DNA of 22,454 bases, from assembly GCA_028716025.1 (NCBI GenBank), contig JAQUQP010000010.1:1-22454 (forward strand), given 5' to 3'. The DNA is from a bacterium. Its GTDB lineage: Bacteria > UBA6262. Positions within the stretch are counted from its first letter, which is position 1. Every line of letters starts with the position of its first letter. Positions 1 to 7,249 of the stretch are shown in pieces. The notes beneath the pieces were generated by a model that saw nothing but the letters and a program-made list of their open reading frames with translations, was not told the origin of the DNA and searched no databases. The position numbers and the translations under genes were made by a program.

Positions 1-1
1 C

Positions 2-823
2 TTTGACCAGCAGGGCGCCATGGGCCTGGCCGGTCTGCGCTTCTACCTGAATTCGAGCACCAACCTGCTGACCACTGACCGCACCAAGCAGCAGTCGGAA
101 CCGACCCTGATCGACATGCACCGTCACCTGAACCGGCCGAACTTCCTGTTCTCGGCGGGCTCCGGCTTCGGCATCCGGCAGATCAGCCTGGTGGGTGGCG
201 CGCTCAACGGCCGCGACGGCTTCGGCGACGTGGGTGGCGGTGGCGGTGGCGGCGGCGGCGGCGGTGGCGGCGGCGGTGGCGGCGGCGGCGGCGGTGGCGG
301 CGGCGGCGGCGGTGGCGGTTCTTTTACTCCCCCAGCAACCTTAACCCTTGAATTTCCAGCTGGATCTAACTATACTATTAATGAGATCAGGATCAGAAGG
401 AATGGCGGTTCAAACCAAAGAAGACATACTGAATATACCTGGCAGGTATCCACAGATGGGATAACTTATTCTACTGTATTTACCCGCACTACTGATTCAG
501 GAGTGAATCAATGGTATGATATTTTTCCGGCAGCTTCTAATGTAAATTGGGTGAAATTAGTAGTTACGAATTCTGTAGGCAGTAATAGTGTCGAAATTGA
601 TGAGATAGAAATTCCTTGGATCCGGATACGTTCAAAAAGCCAAATGTCAAAAGGTGGTAGTGGTTTTACTGAGAAGTATATGCGCACCTGTGTTATGACT
701 AATAGCCGGGTAGCTGGAGCTACTATTTCTCGGATCACCCCCAGTAGCCTGCCAGGGACTAATACAACGGCTATTTGGGATGAAATTCCCAAGGATACGT
801 ATAATACAGCAACAAAATTTTAA
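2..823 (+). CDS. Discoidin-like protein, 5'-incomplete, possibly chimeric at its 5' end
   Basis: The frame is open to the window edge; the first ATG is at 20 (267 residues from there), but the true start is probably upstream. Residues 1-71 match nothing I recognise and use almost exclusively G/C-ending codons. Residues 72-100 are 29 consecutive glycines. From residue 101 the base composition drops to that of the neighbours and the protein becomes a clear paralogue of the next gene: a discoidin-like (F5/8 type C) core with NEIRIRR, STDGITY, NQWYDIFP and IDEIEIPW, then a C-terminal segment ending in SSLPGTNTTAIWDEIP. Aligned with its paralogue, the similarity begins in the middle of the discoidin domain, so the pilin-like N-terminus and first part of the domain are missing. 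The 3' part (from about 320) is confidently a genuine coding remnant related to a minor pilin. The 5' part may be an assembly join or a foreign insertion. Confidence 0.6.
   Translation, partial: FDQQGAMGLAGLRFYLNSSTNLLTTDRTKQQSEPTLIDMHRHLNRPNFLFSAGSGFGIRQISLVGGALNGRDGFGDVGGGGGGGGGGGGGGGGGGGGGGGGGGGGGSFTPPATLTLEFPAGSNYTINEIRIRRNGGSNQRRHTEYTWQVSTDGITYSTVFTRTTDSGVNQWYDIFPAASNVNWVKLVVTNSVGSNSVEIDEIEIPWIRIRSKSQMSKGGSGFTEKYMRTCVMTNSRVAGATISRITPSSLPGTNTTAIWDEIPKDTYNTATKF
233..319 (+). repeat. GGC/GGT trinucleotide tract encoding 29 glycines
   Basis: Twenty-nine consecutive GGC or GGT codons with no other residue. The tract marks an abrupt change from GC-rich coding DNA on the left to the AT-rich composition of the rest of the window on the right. 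Such low-complexity tracts are typical places for mis-assembly, slippage or G-quadruplex formation. Confidence 0.95.
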
Positions 824-830
824 GATTATC

Positions 831-1799
831 ATGGAAAAATATGCGATAAAGAATAATAATTCCGGTTTTGCCTTGGTCTTTGTTTTTTTCTTTATGATCC
901 TGGTTGCTGGTATTGTGCTGGGATACTTATATTTTAGTTCACAAAGCAGTGCCAGTCTAAATATAAAAAAAATGGAAACTCTTTCTTTTTATGCCGCTGA
1001 AGCGGCGCAAGCCAGGGCGATACAATATCTGCAAAATGACTGGACCGGAGTATGGAATATCTTACAGCCTAATACCGGTGCTTTAGGAAATTATGGGCCG
1101 ATAACTGAAAATCTGGCCACAAATACAACTGTTAGTTATGATTTTATTATTGATAATTGGAATCTGGCAGATATTACCAAAACCGCGCCATTTGGCCTGG
1201 CTACTATTACTGCTAATGTTGCTTCACAAGGGGGTAATATTCCTGCTGCGGCAGTCGATGGGGCGATGAATACGAATTGGCGCACAATTAATAATCCCGG
1301 ACCTTTGGTCCAGTTAACGATCCAATTTCCGGCCAATTCAAATTATATGATCAATGAAATTCGGATACGTCGTCAAGGTAATCCTCCGGCCGGCCGACCG
1401 ACAAGCTATACTTGGGCTACTTCTACCGATGGCATTACCTATACAGTGCGATTTACCAGGAATGTTGATCCAGGTCTAAACCAATGGTATGATATCTTTC
1501 CAGCTCCGGCAAGCAATGTTAATTATATACGCTGGAATATTACTAACTGGAACGGAAACCGGATTGATATAAATGAAATAGAAATTCCCTGGATACGTAT
1601 TAAAACCAGGTGCCGGATCAACAGCACCACCGGCACCAGTTATATAGAGAAGTACATACGTAGTGTAGTTTTAACCAATAATCGTGGCGCTGGAGCGACT
1701 ATTTACCGGGTCACTCCCAGTAGCTTACCGGGAACCAATTTAACCGCTATTTGGGATGAGATTCCTAGAGATACGTATAATACAGCAATAATATTTTAG
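831..1799 (+). CDS. PilX-like minor pilin with an inserted discoidin (F5/8 type C) domain
   Basis: 322 residues from ATG 831. I prefer this start over ATG 780 because 780 lies inside the upstream gene and would add 17 unrelated residues before a short prepilin-like leader. No good Shine-Dalgarno sequence precedes either. Residues 11-40 form a prepilin-type N-terminus: SG followed by FALVFVFFFMILVAG, with no Glu at position +5. The segment YAAEAAQARAIQYL (54-67) resembles the PilX/GspK class of minor pilins. Residues about 124-252 look like a discoidin domain: AAAVDGAMNTNWR, LTIQFPANSNYMINEIRIRR, STDGITY, NQWYDIFP and DINEIEI. After it, IRIKTRCRINSTTGTSYIEKYIRSVVL resumes a pilin-like strand pattern, so the domain seems inserted within the pilin globular fold. 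Probable role: low-abundance pilus component with binding (perhaps glycan-binding) activity. It sits just before pilM. Confidence 0.7.
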   Translation: MEKYAIKNNNSGFALVFVFFFMILVAGIVLGYLYFSSQSSASLNIKKMETLSFYAAEAAQARAIQYLQNDWTGVWNILQPNTGALGNYGPITENLATNTTVSYDFIIDNWNLADITKTAPFGLATITANVASQGGNIPAAAVDGAMNTNWRTINNPGPLVQLTIQFPANSNYMINEIRIRRQGNPPAGRPTSYTWATSTDGITYTVRFTRNVDPGLNQWYDIFPAPASNVNYIRWNITNWNGNRIDINEIEIPWIRIKTRCRINSTTGTSYIEKYIRSVVLTNNRGAGATIYRVTPSSLPGTNLTAIWDEIPRDTYNTAIIF

Positions 1800-1816
1800 T
1801 AAGACGAGAGGTCTAG

Positions 1817-3574
1817 TTGAAACTAATTCGTAATATACAACCTTTATTAGGCCTGGATATCGGGACTACCTCGATTAAAGCAGTAGTGCTGAAAGAAAGT
1901 GTCAGCGGGGTAGCCATTGTAGACTATCGCGTTGAAGAATTTCCTTTAAGCACGGAGAAAAAAGAAAACGTGCCCTTGGAAGTAGTGCTCAATGGTTTAC
2001 GAAAATGCCTGGAAGGCCTTAATTTCAAGAAAATGAAAATTATTACCGTTGTCTCAGGACAGCGGGTATCTGTCAGAAAAGTACTTATTCCCCACATGCC
2101 CAAAGAAGAACTATTGGAAGCTATAAAGTGGGAAGCCAAAGAACATATCCCTTTTCCTATCGAAAATGCGGTCATTGATTATCATATTATCGGCGAAGTA
2201 ACGGATAAAGGCGCGAAGAAAATAGAATTATTAGTAGTAGCTGTGGAAAAATTCGTTATTGACCAGCATTTATCCATGTTGCAGAATGTCCAGATTAGAC
2301 CTGCCTCGATCACTGTCACCCCTTTCGCCTTAGCTGATGTTTTACGGAAAAATGATTATCTTAAAACTGATGAAGCCCTGGCTGCGGTCAGTTCAGGAGC
2401 TGACACCACTACTATTAATATTTTTAACGGGGAACATCTGGTTTTTAACCGGGAGATTCCCTTGGGCGGTAATAATATAACCAGAGCCATGGTCGGTACC
2501 CTGATCTCGGATTCCGGCCAGGTAGACCTGGATATTAACCAGGCAGAGATCTTAAAAAAAGACTGGGGTATTCCCGATGAAAAAAATCCACAGCAACTGA
2601 CGCCGGAGATCAGCAGCCTACAAATAGCTCCTTTGATGCGACCGATACTTGAACGTATGGCTAATGAGATCAGGCGATCATTGGATTATTATCGCGAGGA
2701 ATCGAGAGGCAAACGGGTAACCAAAGTAGTGTTGCTGGGAGGTAATGCGGAACTAAAAGGTCTCCAGGAATTCCTGAATAATGCTTTAGGTTTAACTGTG
2801 GAAATATGCCAGCCTCTCAAACATCTTGAATCGGAAATGGCGGAAGACCGCAAAAAAGAGTTAAACCAGCTCAGCCCGCGCCTGGTGATCGCCTTGGGAG
2901 CTAGTTTGCAAGGGACCAAAGGGATCAATCTTTTGCCGCAGGAATTAAAGGAGCAGGCAACCAAAACAGCTCGCAGTGCTATGGCCGCAGTGATCGGTTT
3001 TTTGATTGTTTTTATTTTTAGCATGGTTTATGCTTCTTTACATATGACTTTACGGACATACGAAAAAGTCATTGACAGTAACCAAACCGCCTTGAATGAC
3101 CTAAAACAACAGGTCGCCAGGGCCTATGAACTGCAACAGCTTAAAGAAAAAATGACTACTCGTCGGAATTTAATAAATCTGCTCATGATGGGAAACCCAA
3201 GATGGGTCGAGATGCTGAAGGCTTTAAGCAATCTTACCCCGCGGCGGATCATTCTGGAAGAAGTGACTTTTGAAAAAGAAGCAGAAAATAATACCGCTCC
3301 TGTTCCGGTGCAGCCTGGAGAAGGCGGAAATGGTGCCGTGGAACCGGTCAAAGCACCCTTTCCGGTGTTGAACATTAAAGGAATGGTGCTATTGGGAGGG
3401 GATAGACCAGAAGCGATCCTAGCGCAATTTATGCAAGCTTTGGAAAAATCTAGTTATTTTACGGAAACTGATCTCTATTCCCTGACTAAAGGACTAGAAG
3501 GGGAAGGGGAAGTAAAGAATTTTGTTAATTTCGAGATACAATGTAAATTGAGGGATTTTAGGGTCGTGGAATAA
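1817..3574 (+). CDS. pilM-pilN: PilM-PilN fusion, type IV pilus alignment complex protein
   Basis: 585 residues from a TTG start at 1817, preceded by GAGAGGT at 1806-1812; the actin-fold phosphate-1 motif LGLDIGTTSIKAV begins only ten residues later, so the start is well placed. Residues 1 to about 365 are PilM: a cytoplasmic actin-like ATPase, with a second phosphate loop near 189-222 (SSGADTTT, IPLGGNNIT) and VLLGGNAEL at 305-313. At residue 369 the typical PilN opening GINLLP appears, followed by a transmembrane helix (about 388-408), a coiled coil, and a periplasmic domain (PRWVEMLKALSNLTP). PilM normally binds the short cytoplasmic N-terminal tail of PilN; here the two are one polypeptide, which would make that contact permanent. 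I see no stop or frameshift between the halves. The order with pilO, pilP and pilQ is the standard one for the alignment subcomplex. Confidence 0.93.
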   Translation: MKLIRNIQPLLGLDIGTTSIKAVVLKESVSGVAIVDYRVEEFPLSTEKKENVPLEVVLNGLRKCLEGLNFKKMKIITVVSGQRVSVRKVLIPHMPKEELLEAIKWEAKEHIPFPIENAVIDYHIIGEVTDKGAKKIELLVVAVEKFVIDQHLSMLQNVQIRPASITVTPFALADVLRKNDYLKTDEALAAVSSGADTTTINIFNGEHLVFNREIPLGGNNITRAMVGTLISDSGQVDLDINQAEILKKDWGIPDEKNPQQLTPEISSLQIAPLMRPILERMANEIRRSLDYYREESRGKRVTKVVLLGGNAELKGLQEFLNNALGLTVEICQPLKHLESEMAEDRKKELNQLSPRLVIALGASLQGTKGINLLPQELKEQATKTARSAMAAVIGFLIVFIFSMVYASLHMTLRTYEKVIDSNQTALNDLKQQVARAYELQQLKEKMTTRRNLINLLMMGNPRWVEMLKALSNLTPRRIILEEVTFEKEAENNTAPVPVQPGEGGNGAVEPVKAPFPVLNIKGMVLLGGDRPEAILAQFMQALEKSSYFTETDLYSLTKGLEGEGEVKNFVNFEIQCKLRDFRVVE

Positions 3575-3595
3575 AGAAGTTAAGAGGACAGAACA

Positions 3596-4159
3596 GTGAA
3601 AAAACTTGGTAATAAAGAGAAATCAATGTTGAAATATTTTGGGATCTTTGCGCTTATCGCCTTAGGTTTCCAATTTACTTTAATCCAACCGACCAGACTT
3701 AAAATAGCTCAAAGAAAAGAAGAAGTGCAGAAAATAAATGATGAGATTCAGCGAGCTTACGAATTCCTGAGGGATTTAAATAAGATACGCGAAGAAGCGG
3801 ATAAAATGGAAGAATTGTGGCAAATTTTCAAGACTAAACTACCTGATTCAAAACAAATACCTATTTTGCTTAATGCCTTGGCTAATGTTGCCAATAAAGC
3901 TAACATAAACTATGTTTCTATTAATACTAAACCAATAGAAATAGGTGAGCAACAGGGGAGCTTAACCTATAACCGTCTGCCGATCGAGATCACTTTGCGT
4001 TGCCGGTACCGTAATTTAGGAGAATACCTGGCGAATTTGCGGGACATGCCCCGACTGGTTAAAGTGGAAAGCCTAAAAATACTTCGCAATAAAGATATTT
4101 TGCCTAATGTGGACGTGACCATTAACGTTTATACGTACGTATTAACTAATGAGGGATAG
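3596..4159 (+). CDS. pilO: PilO, type IV pilus inner-membrane alignment protein
   Basis: 187 residues from GTG 3596, with TAAGAGGA upstream at 3581-3588. A short basic cytoplasmic tail is followed by one transmembrane helix (about residues 11-30, YFGIFALIALGFQFTLI). Next come a charged coiled coil (about 35-80) and a C-terminal periplasmic domain of the ferredoxin-like type seen in PilO (LPDSKQIPILLNALANVANKA and onward, with LPIEITLRCRYRNLGEYLANL near the end). PilO pairs with PilN in the periplasm and connects to PilP. It starts 21 bases after the pilM-pilN stop, so it is probably co-transcribed. Family assignment rests on topology, size and position as well as on the sequence. Confidence 0.92.
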   Translation: MKKLGNKEKSMLKYFGIFALIALGFQFTLIQPTRLKIAQRKEEVQKINDEIQRAYEFLRDLNKIREEADKMEELWQIFKTKLPDSKQIPILLNALANVANKANINYVSINTKPIEIGEQQGSLTYNRLPIEITLRCRYRNLGEYLANLRDMPRLVKVESLKILRNKDILPNVDVTINVYTYVLTNEG

Positions 4160-4165
4160 CAGGTT

Positions 4166-4261
4166 CCCCGTTAGGCCGCTATGTTAATAATTCTAAGATT
4201 GTGCGGCTAGGTTATATGATTGATACTAAATTTATTTTTTAAGAAGTGAGGTCTAACGGGG
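4166..4261 (+). promoter_or_regulatory. Long-range hairpin covering the pilP ribosome binding site
   Basis: CCCCGTTAGGCC at 4166-4177 is complementary to GGTCTAACGGGG at 4250-4261 (12 base pairs, one of them G-U), closing a 72-base loop. The right arm overlaps the pilP Shine-Dalgarno sequence and the first base of its GTG start. An alternative stem, GCCGC at 4175-4179 with GCGGC at 4203-4207, uses three bases of the left arm and could compete. Pairing is seen directly; translational control of pilP is inference. Confidence 0.45.
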
Positions 4262-4797
4262 TGAATCAACCAACCGCCGGAGGCGCTCCTCCGGATAAGA
4301 AAAAAATGTTCCTGCTGTTGGGTTTGGGTCTGGTTATCATTGTGATTTATAAATCCGTGGTCCTTTCTCCTCCCTCGCCGTCTCCTGATGTCCAGTCAGT
4401 CGATACGGGAACGGAAACAGGTGTAGTGATTCCCCCGGTAGAAGAGAAAGTACCGGTCGTAACCGAAGAAGCTGTGCCCAAAGAAACGATTGAAACAGCG
4501 GGCCAATCTTGGGGCCGGGATCCCTTTATTGGCGATGCTGCCGGAGAACAACAACAATCCGGTACTTCCGTTGCCGTAACCAAACCCCCAGTGAGTGAAG
4601 AAGCCGCGCTTGTTCTTTCCGGCATAGCCTGGAGTAAAAACAAAGCCGTAGCTATTATCAATGGACAGGTAGTGCGTGAAGGTGATTTATTACCGGTAAA
4701 AGGAAAAAAGATCTATAAAGTGATCACCATTTTAAAAAACCGGGTGATTCTGCAGGATCAAGACAAAACTATAACTTTGCGGGTAAGGGGAGGATGA
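4261..4797 (+). CDS. pilP: PilP-like pilus assembly protein (HR/GspC-like domain)
   Basis: I place the start at GTG 4261 (178 residues), because AGTGAGGT at 4245-4252 is a well-spaced ribosome binding site for it; the earlier in-frame GTG at 4246 lies inside that site. Residues 16-34 are a transmembrane helix, followed by a proline/acidic linker (about 37-85), then WGRDPF (84-89) and the homology region LVLSGIAWSKNKAVAIINGQ with VVREGDLL and YKVITILKNRVIL. This pattern is shared by PilP and the type II secretion protein GspC. In pili it links PilN/PilO to the secretin PilQ across the periplasm. Canonical PilP is a lipoprotein; this one has no lipobox and appears anchored by its helix, which is GspC-like. 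Its place between pilO and pilQ supports the PilP role. Confidence 0.82.
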   Translation: MNQPTAGGAPPDKKKMFLLLGLGLVIIVIYKSVVLSPPSPSPDVQSVDTGTETGVVIPPVEEKVPVVTEEAVPKETIETAGQSWGRDPFIGDAAGEQQQSGTSVAVTKPPVSEEAALVLSGIAWSKNKAVAIINGQVVREGDLLPVKGKKIYKVITILKNRVILQDQDKTITLRVRGG

Positions 4798-4887
4798 AGA
4801 AATACAAATTCGAATATCAAATATCGAAAATCTAAATTAAGAGAGAGGATAATAATTATTTATGCGTGGCATAGGAGGTATGGCTCA
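4798..4887. other. AT-rich pilP-pilQ spacer with repeat-like sequence
   Basis: A 90-base spacer. Its first part (about 4800-4838) is built of similar AT-rich words around TTCGAATATC and AAATATCG. I see no coding potential and no clear promoter; the pilQ Shine-Dalgarno sequence lies at its end. Confidence 0.35.
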
Positions 4888-6447
4888 ATGAAAAGAATAG
4901 CAAAGATACTGATAGGCATCTTGCTTTGCTGCGCCATTGGCAACATTGGAGTAACTTTGGCCGCAGAGCCGGCAGCTATATCCACGGAACCTAATTTTTG
5001 GGAATTGATCAAGCAGAAAAAGATCTCTATTGATTTTAAAAATGCTGACCTGGATGATTCCCTCCGCTTACTGTCCCAACAGAATAATATTAATTTTTAT
5101 ATCGTACATAAAGCCCGTGGTAAAAAGATCAATTTTTATTTTAAAGATGTGCCGTTGGAAGAAGTACTTAATTCTATTTTGACCAATAGTGGGTTTAGTT
5201 ACCAGGTTTTCCCGGCTAAAAATGTCATTGAGATCAAGGCCAGCGATACAGAGAAGCTTGATACGCGAATTTTTACGGTTAAAAATGTGGATCCGTTAGT
5301 GATAAAAAATACTTTGGTGAATGTTATCGGGTTGCAAGGAGTGATCAGTGTAGACCGGGAAAATAAGGTATTGGTTATAACTGATACTTACCAGAATTTT
5401 AATAAGATCATTGATGTTATTGATGCTCTAGATATTAAATCAGCCAGCGGAGGCGAAAGAAGCACCTCCGGTGAAGCGATAACCAAAGTATTTAATTTGC
5501 AATTCGCTTCTGCTGGAAAAATAAAAGATGTCGTCGCGAAATCACTGTCTGAAAATGGCAACATAGAAGTGGAAGAAGGTCTTAACGCCTTGATCATTAA
5601 AGATCAGCCAAGTGCTTTGGATAATATCGGTAATTTGATTCTTAAGTTGGACCGGGAAACACCCCAGGTGATTATCAGCGCGGAATTAATAGAAGTAAAT
5701 ACCGGGGTACTTAGTGAGATTGGGGCCAAATGGATATATCAGCCAGGTAGTCATGGCCAGGTAATGACCCTTAATACCCAATACAATACTCCACCGGTGG
5801 AGGCTAGCGCTGAAAACCTGGGCTTTGTTACCCAACCGCTAGGTGCCAGCCTGGTATATGGAGAAGTAACAGACAAGTTCCGGGGTATGATCAATGCCCT
5901 GGTTACCACCAGTAAGGCAGATGTCTTATCTAACCCAATGATTACCGTAGTCAATAATGAGAAAGCCAAAATAGAGATAACTGAAAAATTCCCTTATAAC
6001 CAATTTTCCGGTTATGACGCCAAAGGCAATCCGCAATATGCCACAGAATTTATTGATGTGGGCATTATTATGACTGTGACGCCGCATATTAAAGAAGGTA
6101 ATATTGTGAATCTGGAACTGGAACCAGAGGTAAGCTTCCAGACTGGCGAACGCGTTGGCATCCCGATCCGGGCTACCCGCAAAGCTTCGACCAAAGTGAA
6201 TGTACGGGACGGTAAAACTATTGTTATCGGTGGTTTGACTTCGAATAAAAAGACTCGCACGGTGTATAAAATACCGATTTTAGGCAGTATCCCCTTATTA
6301 GGACAGCTCTTCCGCATGAATACCGATAGTGTTGATAAGGTGGATTTAATGATCTTTGTCACGCCACGCATTGTTTCCAGCGGGAAAATAGAAGAATTTT
6401 CCGCGCAAAACAGGGAAAAACTGAATCCGGAGAAAAAAGAAAAATAA
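4888..6447 (+). CDS. pilQ: PilQ, type IV pilus outer-membrane secretin
   Basis: 519 residues from ATG 4888, with a strong AGGAGGT at 4873-4879. A signal peptide covers about residues 1-26 (MKRIAKILIGILL to TLAA). Residues about 44-115 are an STN/N0-type domain (ISIDFKNADLDDSLRLLSQQ, VPLEEVLNSIL), followed by N1-type modules to about 250. The secretin core begins at 258 with TPQVIISAELIEVNTG and ends with VNVRDGKTIVIGGL, YKIPILGSIPLLGQLF and VDLMIFVTPRIV, all hallmarks of the secretin beta-barrel. There is no obvious peptidoglycan-binding AMIN domain, so the protein is shorter than proteobacterial PilQ. It forms the outer-membrane pore for the pilus and shows that the cell has an outer membrane. 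It is the last pilus gene in the window; no terminator follows before the che promoter. Confidence 0.96.
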   Translation: MKRIAKILIGILLCCAIGNIGVTLAAEPAAISTEPNFWELIKQKKISIDFKNADLDDSLRLLSQQNNINFYIVHKARGKKINFYFKDVPLEEVLNSILTNSGFSYQVFPAKNVIEIKASDTEKLDTRIFTVKNVDPLVIKNTLVNVIGLQGVISVDRENKVLVITDTYQNFNKIIDVIDALDIKSASGGERSTSGEAITKVFNLQFASAGKIKDVVAKSLSENGNIEVEEGLNALIIKDQPSALDNIGNLILKLDRETPQVIISAELIEVNTGVLSEIGAKWIYQPGSHGQVMTLNTQYNTPPVEASAENLGFVTQPLGASLVYGEVTDKFRGMINALVTTSKADVLSNPMITVVNNEKAKIEITEKFPYNQFSGYDAKGNPQYATEFIDVGIIMTVTPHIKEGNIVNLELEPEVSFQTGERVGIPIRATRKASTKVNVRDGKTIVIGGLTSNKKTRTVYKIPILGSIPLLGQLFRMNTDSVDKVDLMIFVTPRIVSSGKIEEFSAQNREKLNPEKKEK

Positions 6448-6465
6448 AGACGACACTAATATGCC

Positions 6466-6495
6466 TTGACAAAAGACCTGTAGATGTAATAAAAT
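6466..6495 (+). promoter_or_regulatory. Sigma-70-type promoter of the chemotaxis operon
   Basis: TTGACA at 6466-6471 is a perfect -35 box; TAAAAT at 6490-6495 matches the -10 consensus in 5 of 6 positions; the spacer is 18 bases. Transcription would start near 6502, leaving a leader of about 175 bases before cheW. Confidence 0.7.
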
Positions 6496-6531
6496 CTCTT
6501 TACTAGACGAAATAACAGGACAATAACTATA

Positions 6532-6640
6532 TTCGGGGCTATGATCATATGCTAAAAGTAAGCAACCGGAAGATGCATGCCAGCCTAAAAACTTATTTTC
6601 TCACTACTAAGGGGGGAAGCAAGGTTTTAGGTTTTTTATT
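6532..6640 (+). promoter_or_regulatory. Structured leader with terminator-like hairpin upstream of cheW (possible attenuator)
   Basis: CCTAAAAAC at 6584-6592 can pair with GTTTTAGG at 6624-6631 (8 pairs, one bulged A). The right arm is followed directly by six T, an A and four more T, as in an intrinsic terminator. The 5' arm overlaps AGCCT (6582-6586), which can instead pair with GGGCT (6536-6540, one G-U). That gives two competing folds, the arrangement used by riboswitches and attenuators. I could not match the leader to any known class, including c-di-GMP types. The loop is long (31 bases), so the terminator may be weak. Confidence 0.4.
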
Positions 6641-6676
6641 TTAAGTTAACGGCAGGTTGAAGGAGGATGCAGAAGC

Positions 6677-7219
6677 ATGATCCAGGAAAAAAAGCAGGAA
6701 GGGACTTCCCAATTAGTGGTTTTCAGCTTAGCCAACGAAGAATATGGCGTGGCAATTGGGCAGGTACAGGAAATTATCCGTCCTCAGGGTATCACCCGTA
6801 TTCCCGGCATGCCAACTTTTATTGAAGGGGTTATTAACCTGCGCGGTAAAATAATACCCATTATTGATCTGCGGGACAGGTTTGGGCTGGCGCAAAAGGA
6901 AGCCGATGCCAATACCCGCGTTGTAGTGGCGGAAGTATCCAGCCAAACAGTCGGGCTGGTGGTTGATAGTGTCAGCGAAGTACTGCGTCTAGCCAATGAA
7001 TCGATCGATCCTTTACCGCCGACGATTACCAGTATCGATGGTGAATACTTAAAAGGAGTGGGTAAACTTGACCGGCGGTTGATCATACTATTGGACCTGG
7101 AAAAAGTCTTGACCGACCTGGAGAAAAGCACCCTGGAAAAGATAAGTAAGACCATAGCCGAAGATATACCGGGAAGCAGCGGCGGTGTTAAAAAGGAGAC
7201 TCCAGCTAAAGCAGAATAG
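6677..7219 (+). CDS. cheW: CheW chemotaxis coupling protein
   Basis: 180 residues from ATG 6677, preceded by GAAGGAGGA at 6659-6667. The whole of residues about 11-150 is a CheW (SH3-like) domain: LVVFSLANEEYGVAIGQVQE, IPGMPTFIEGVINLRGKIIP, IIDLRDRFGL, VGLVVDSVSEVLRL and RRLIILLDLEKVL. CheW bridges the receptor tips and the CheA kinase in the membrane-associated chemosensory array. About 30 C-terminal residues beyond the domain are charged and probably disordered. It is the first gene of the operon, ahead of the receptor, so both array scaffold components are made together. Confidence 0.96.
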   Translation: MIQEKKQEGTSQLVVFSLANEEYGVAIGQVQEIIRPQGITRIPGMPTFIEGVINLRGKIIPIIDLRDRFGLAQKEADANTRVVVAEVSSQTVGLVVDSVSEVLRLANESIDPLPPTITSIDGEYLKGVGKLDRRLIILLDLEKVLTDLEKSTLEKISKTIAEDIPGSSGGVKKETPAKAE

Positions 7220-7249
7220 CCGGGGGATCATCTAGGTGGTACGGATTTT

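Noticed and set aside
233..319. Collagen-like or glycine-rich structural domain
   Set aside because: It is pure glycine without Gly-X-Y periodicity and sits exactly at a composition break, so an artefact or slippage tract is more likely.
780..830. Earlier ATG start for the PilX-like gene at 780
   Set aside because: It lies within the preceding gene and adds 17 residues that do not fit a prepilin leader; ATG 831 places the hydrophobic segment correctly.
4246..4260. GTG 4246 as the pilP start
   Set aside because: It lies within the Shine-Dalgarno sequence that fits GTG 4261; the five extra residues have no support.
6541..6555. Leader peptide starting at ATG 6541
   Set aside because: It encodes only four residues and has no ribosome binding site.
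6499..6640. c-di-GMP riboswitch in the cheW leader
   Set aside because: The conserved cores of the class I and II motifs could not be found; only a generic competing-hairpin layout is supported.
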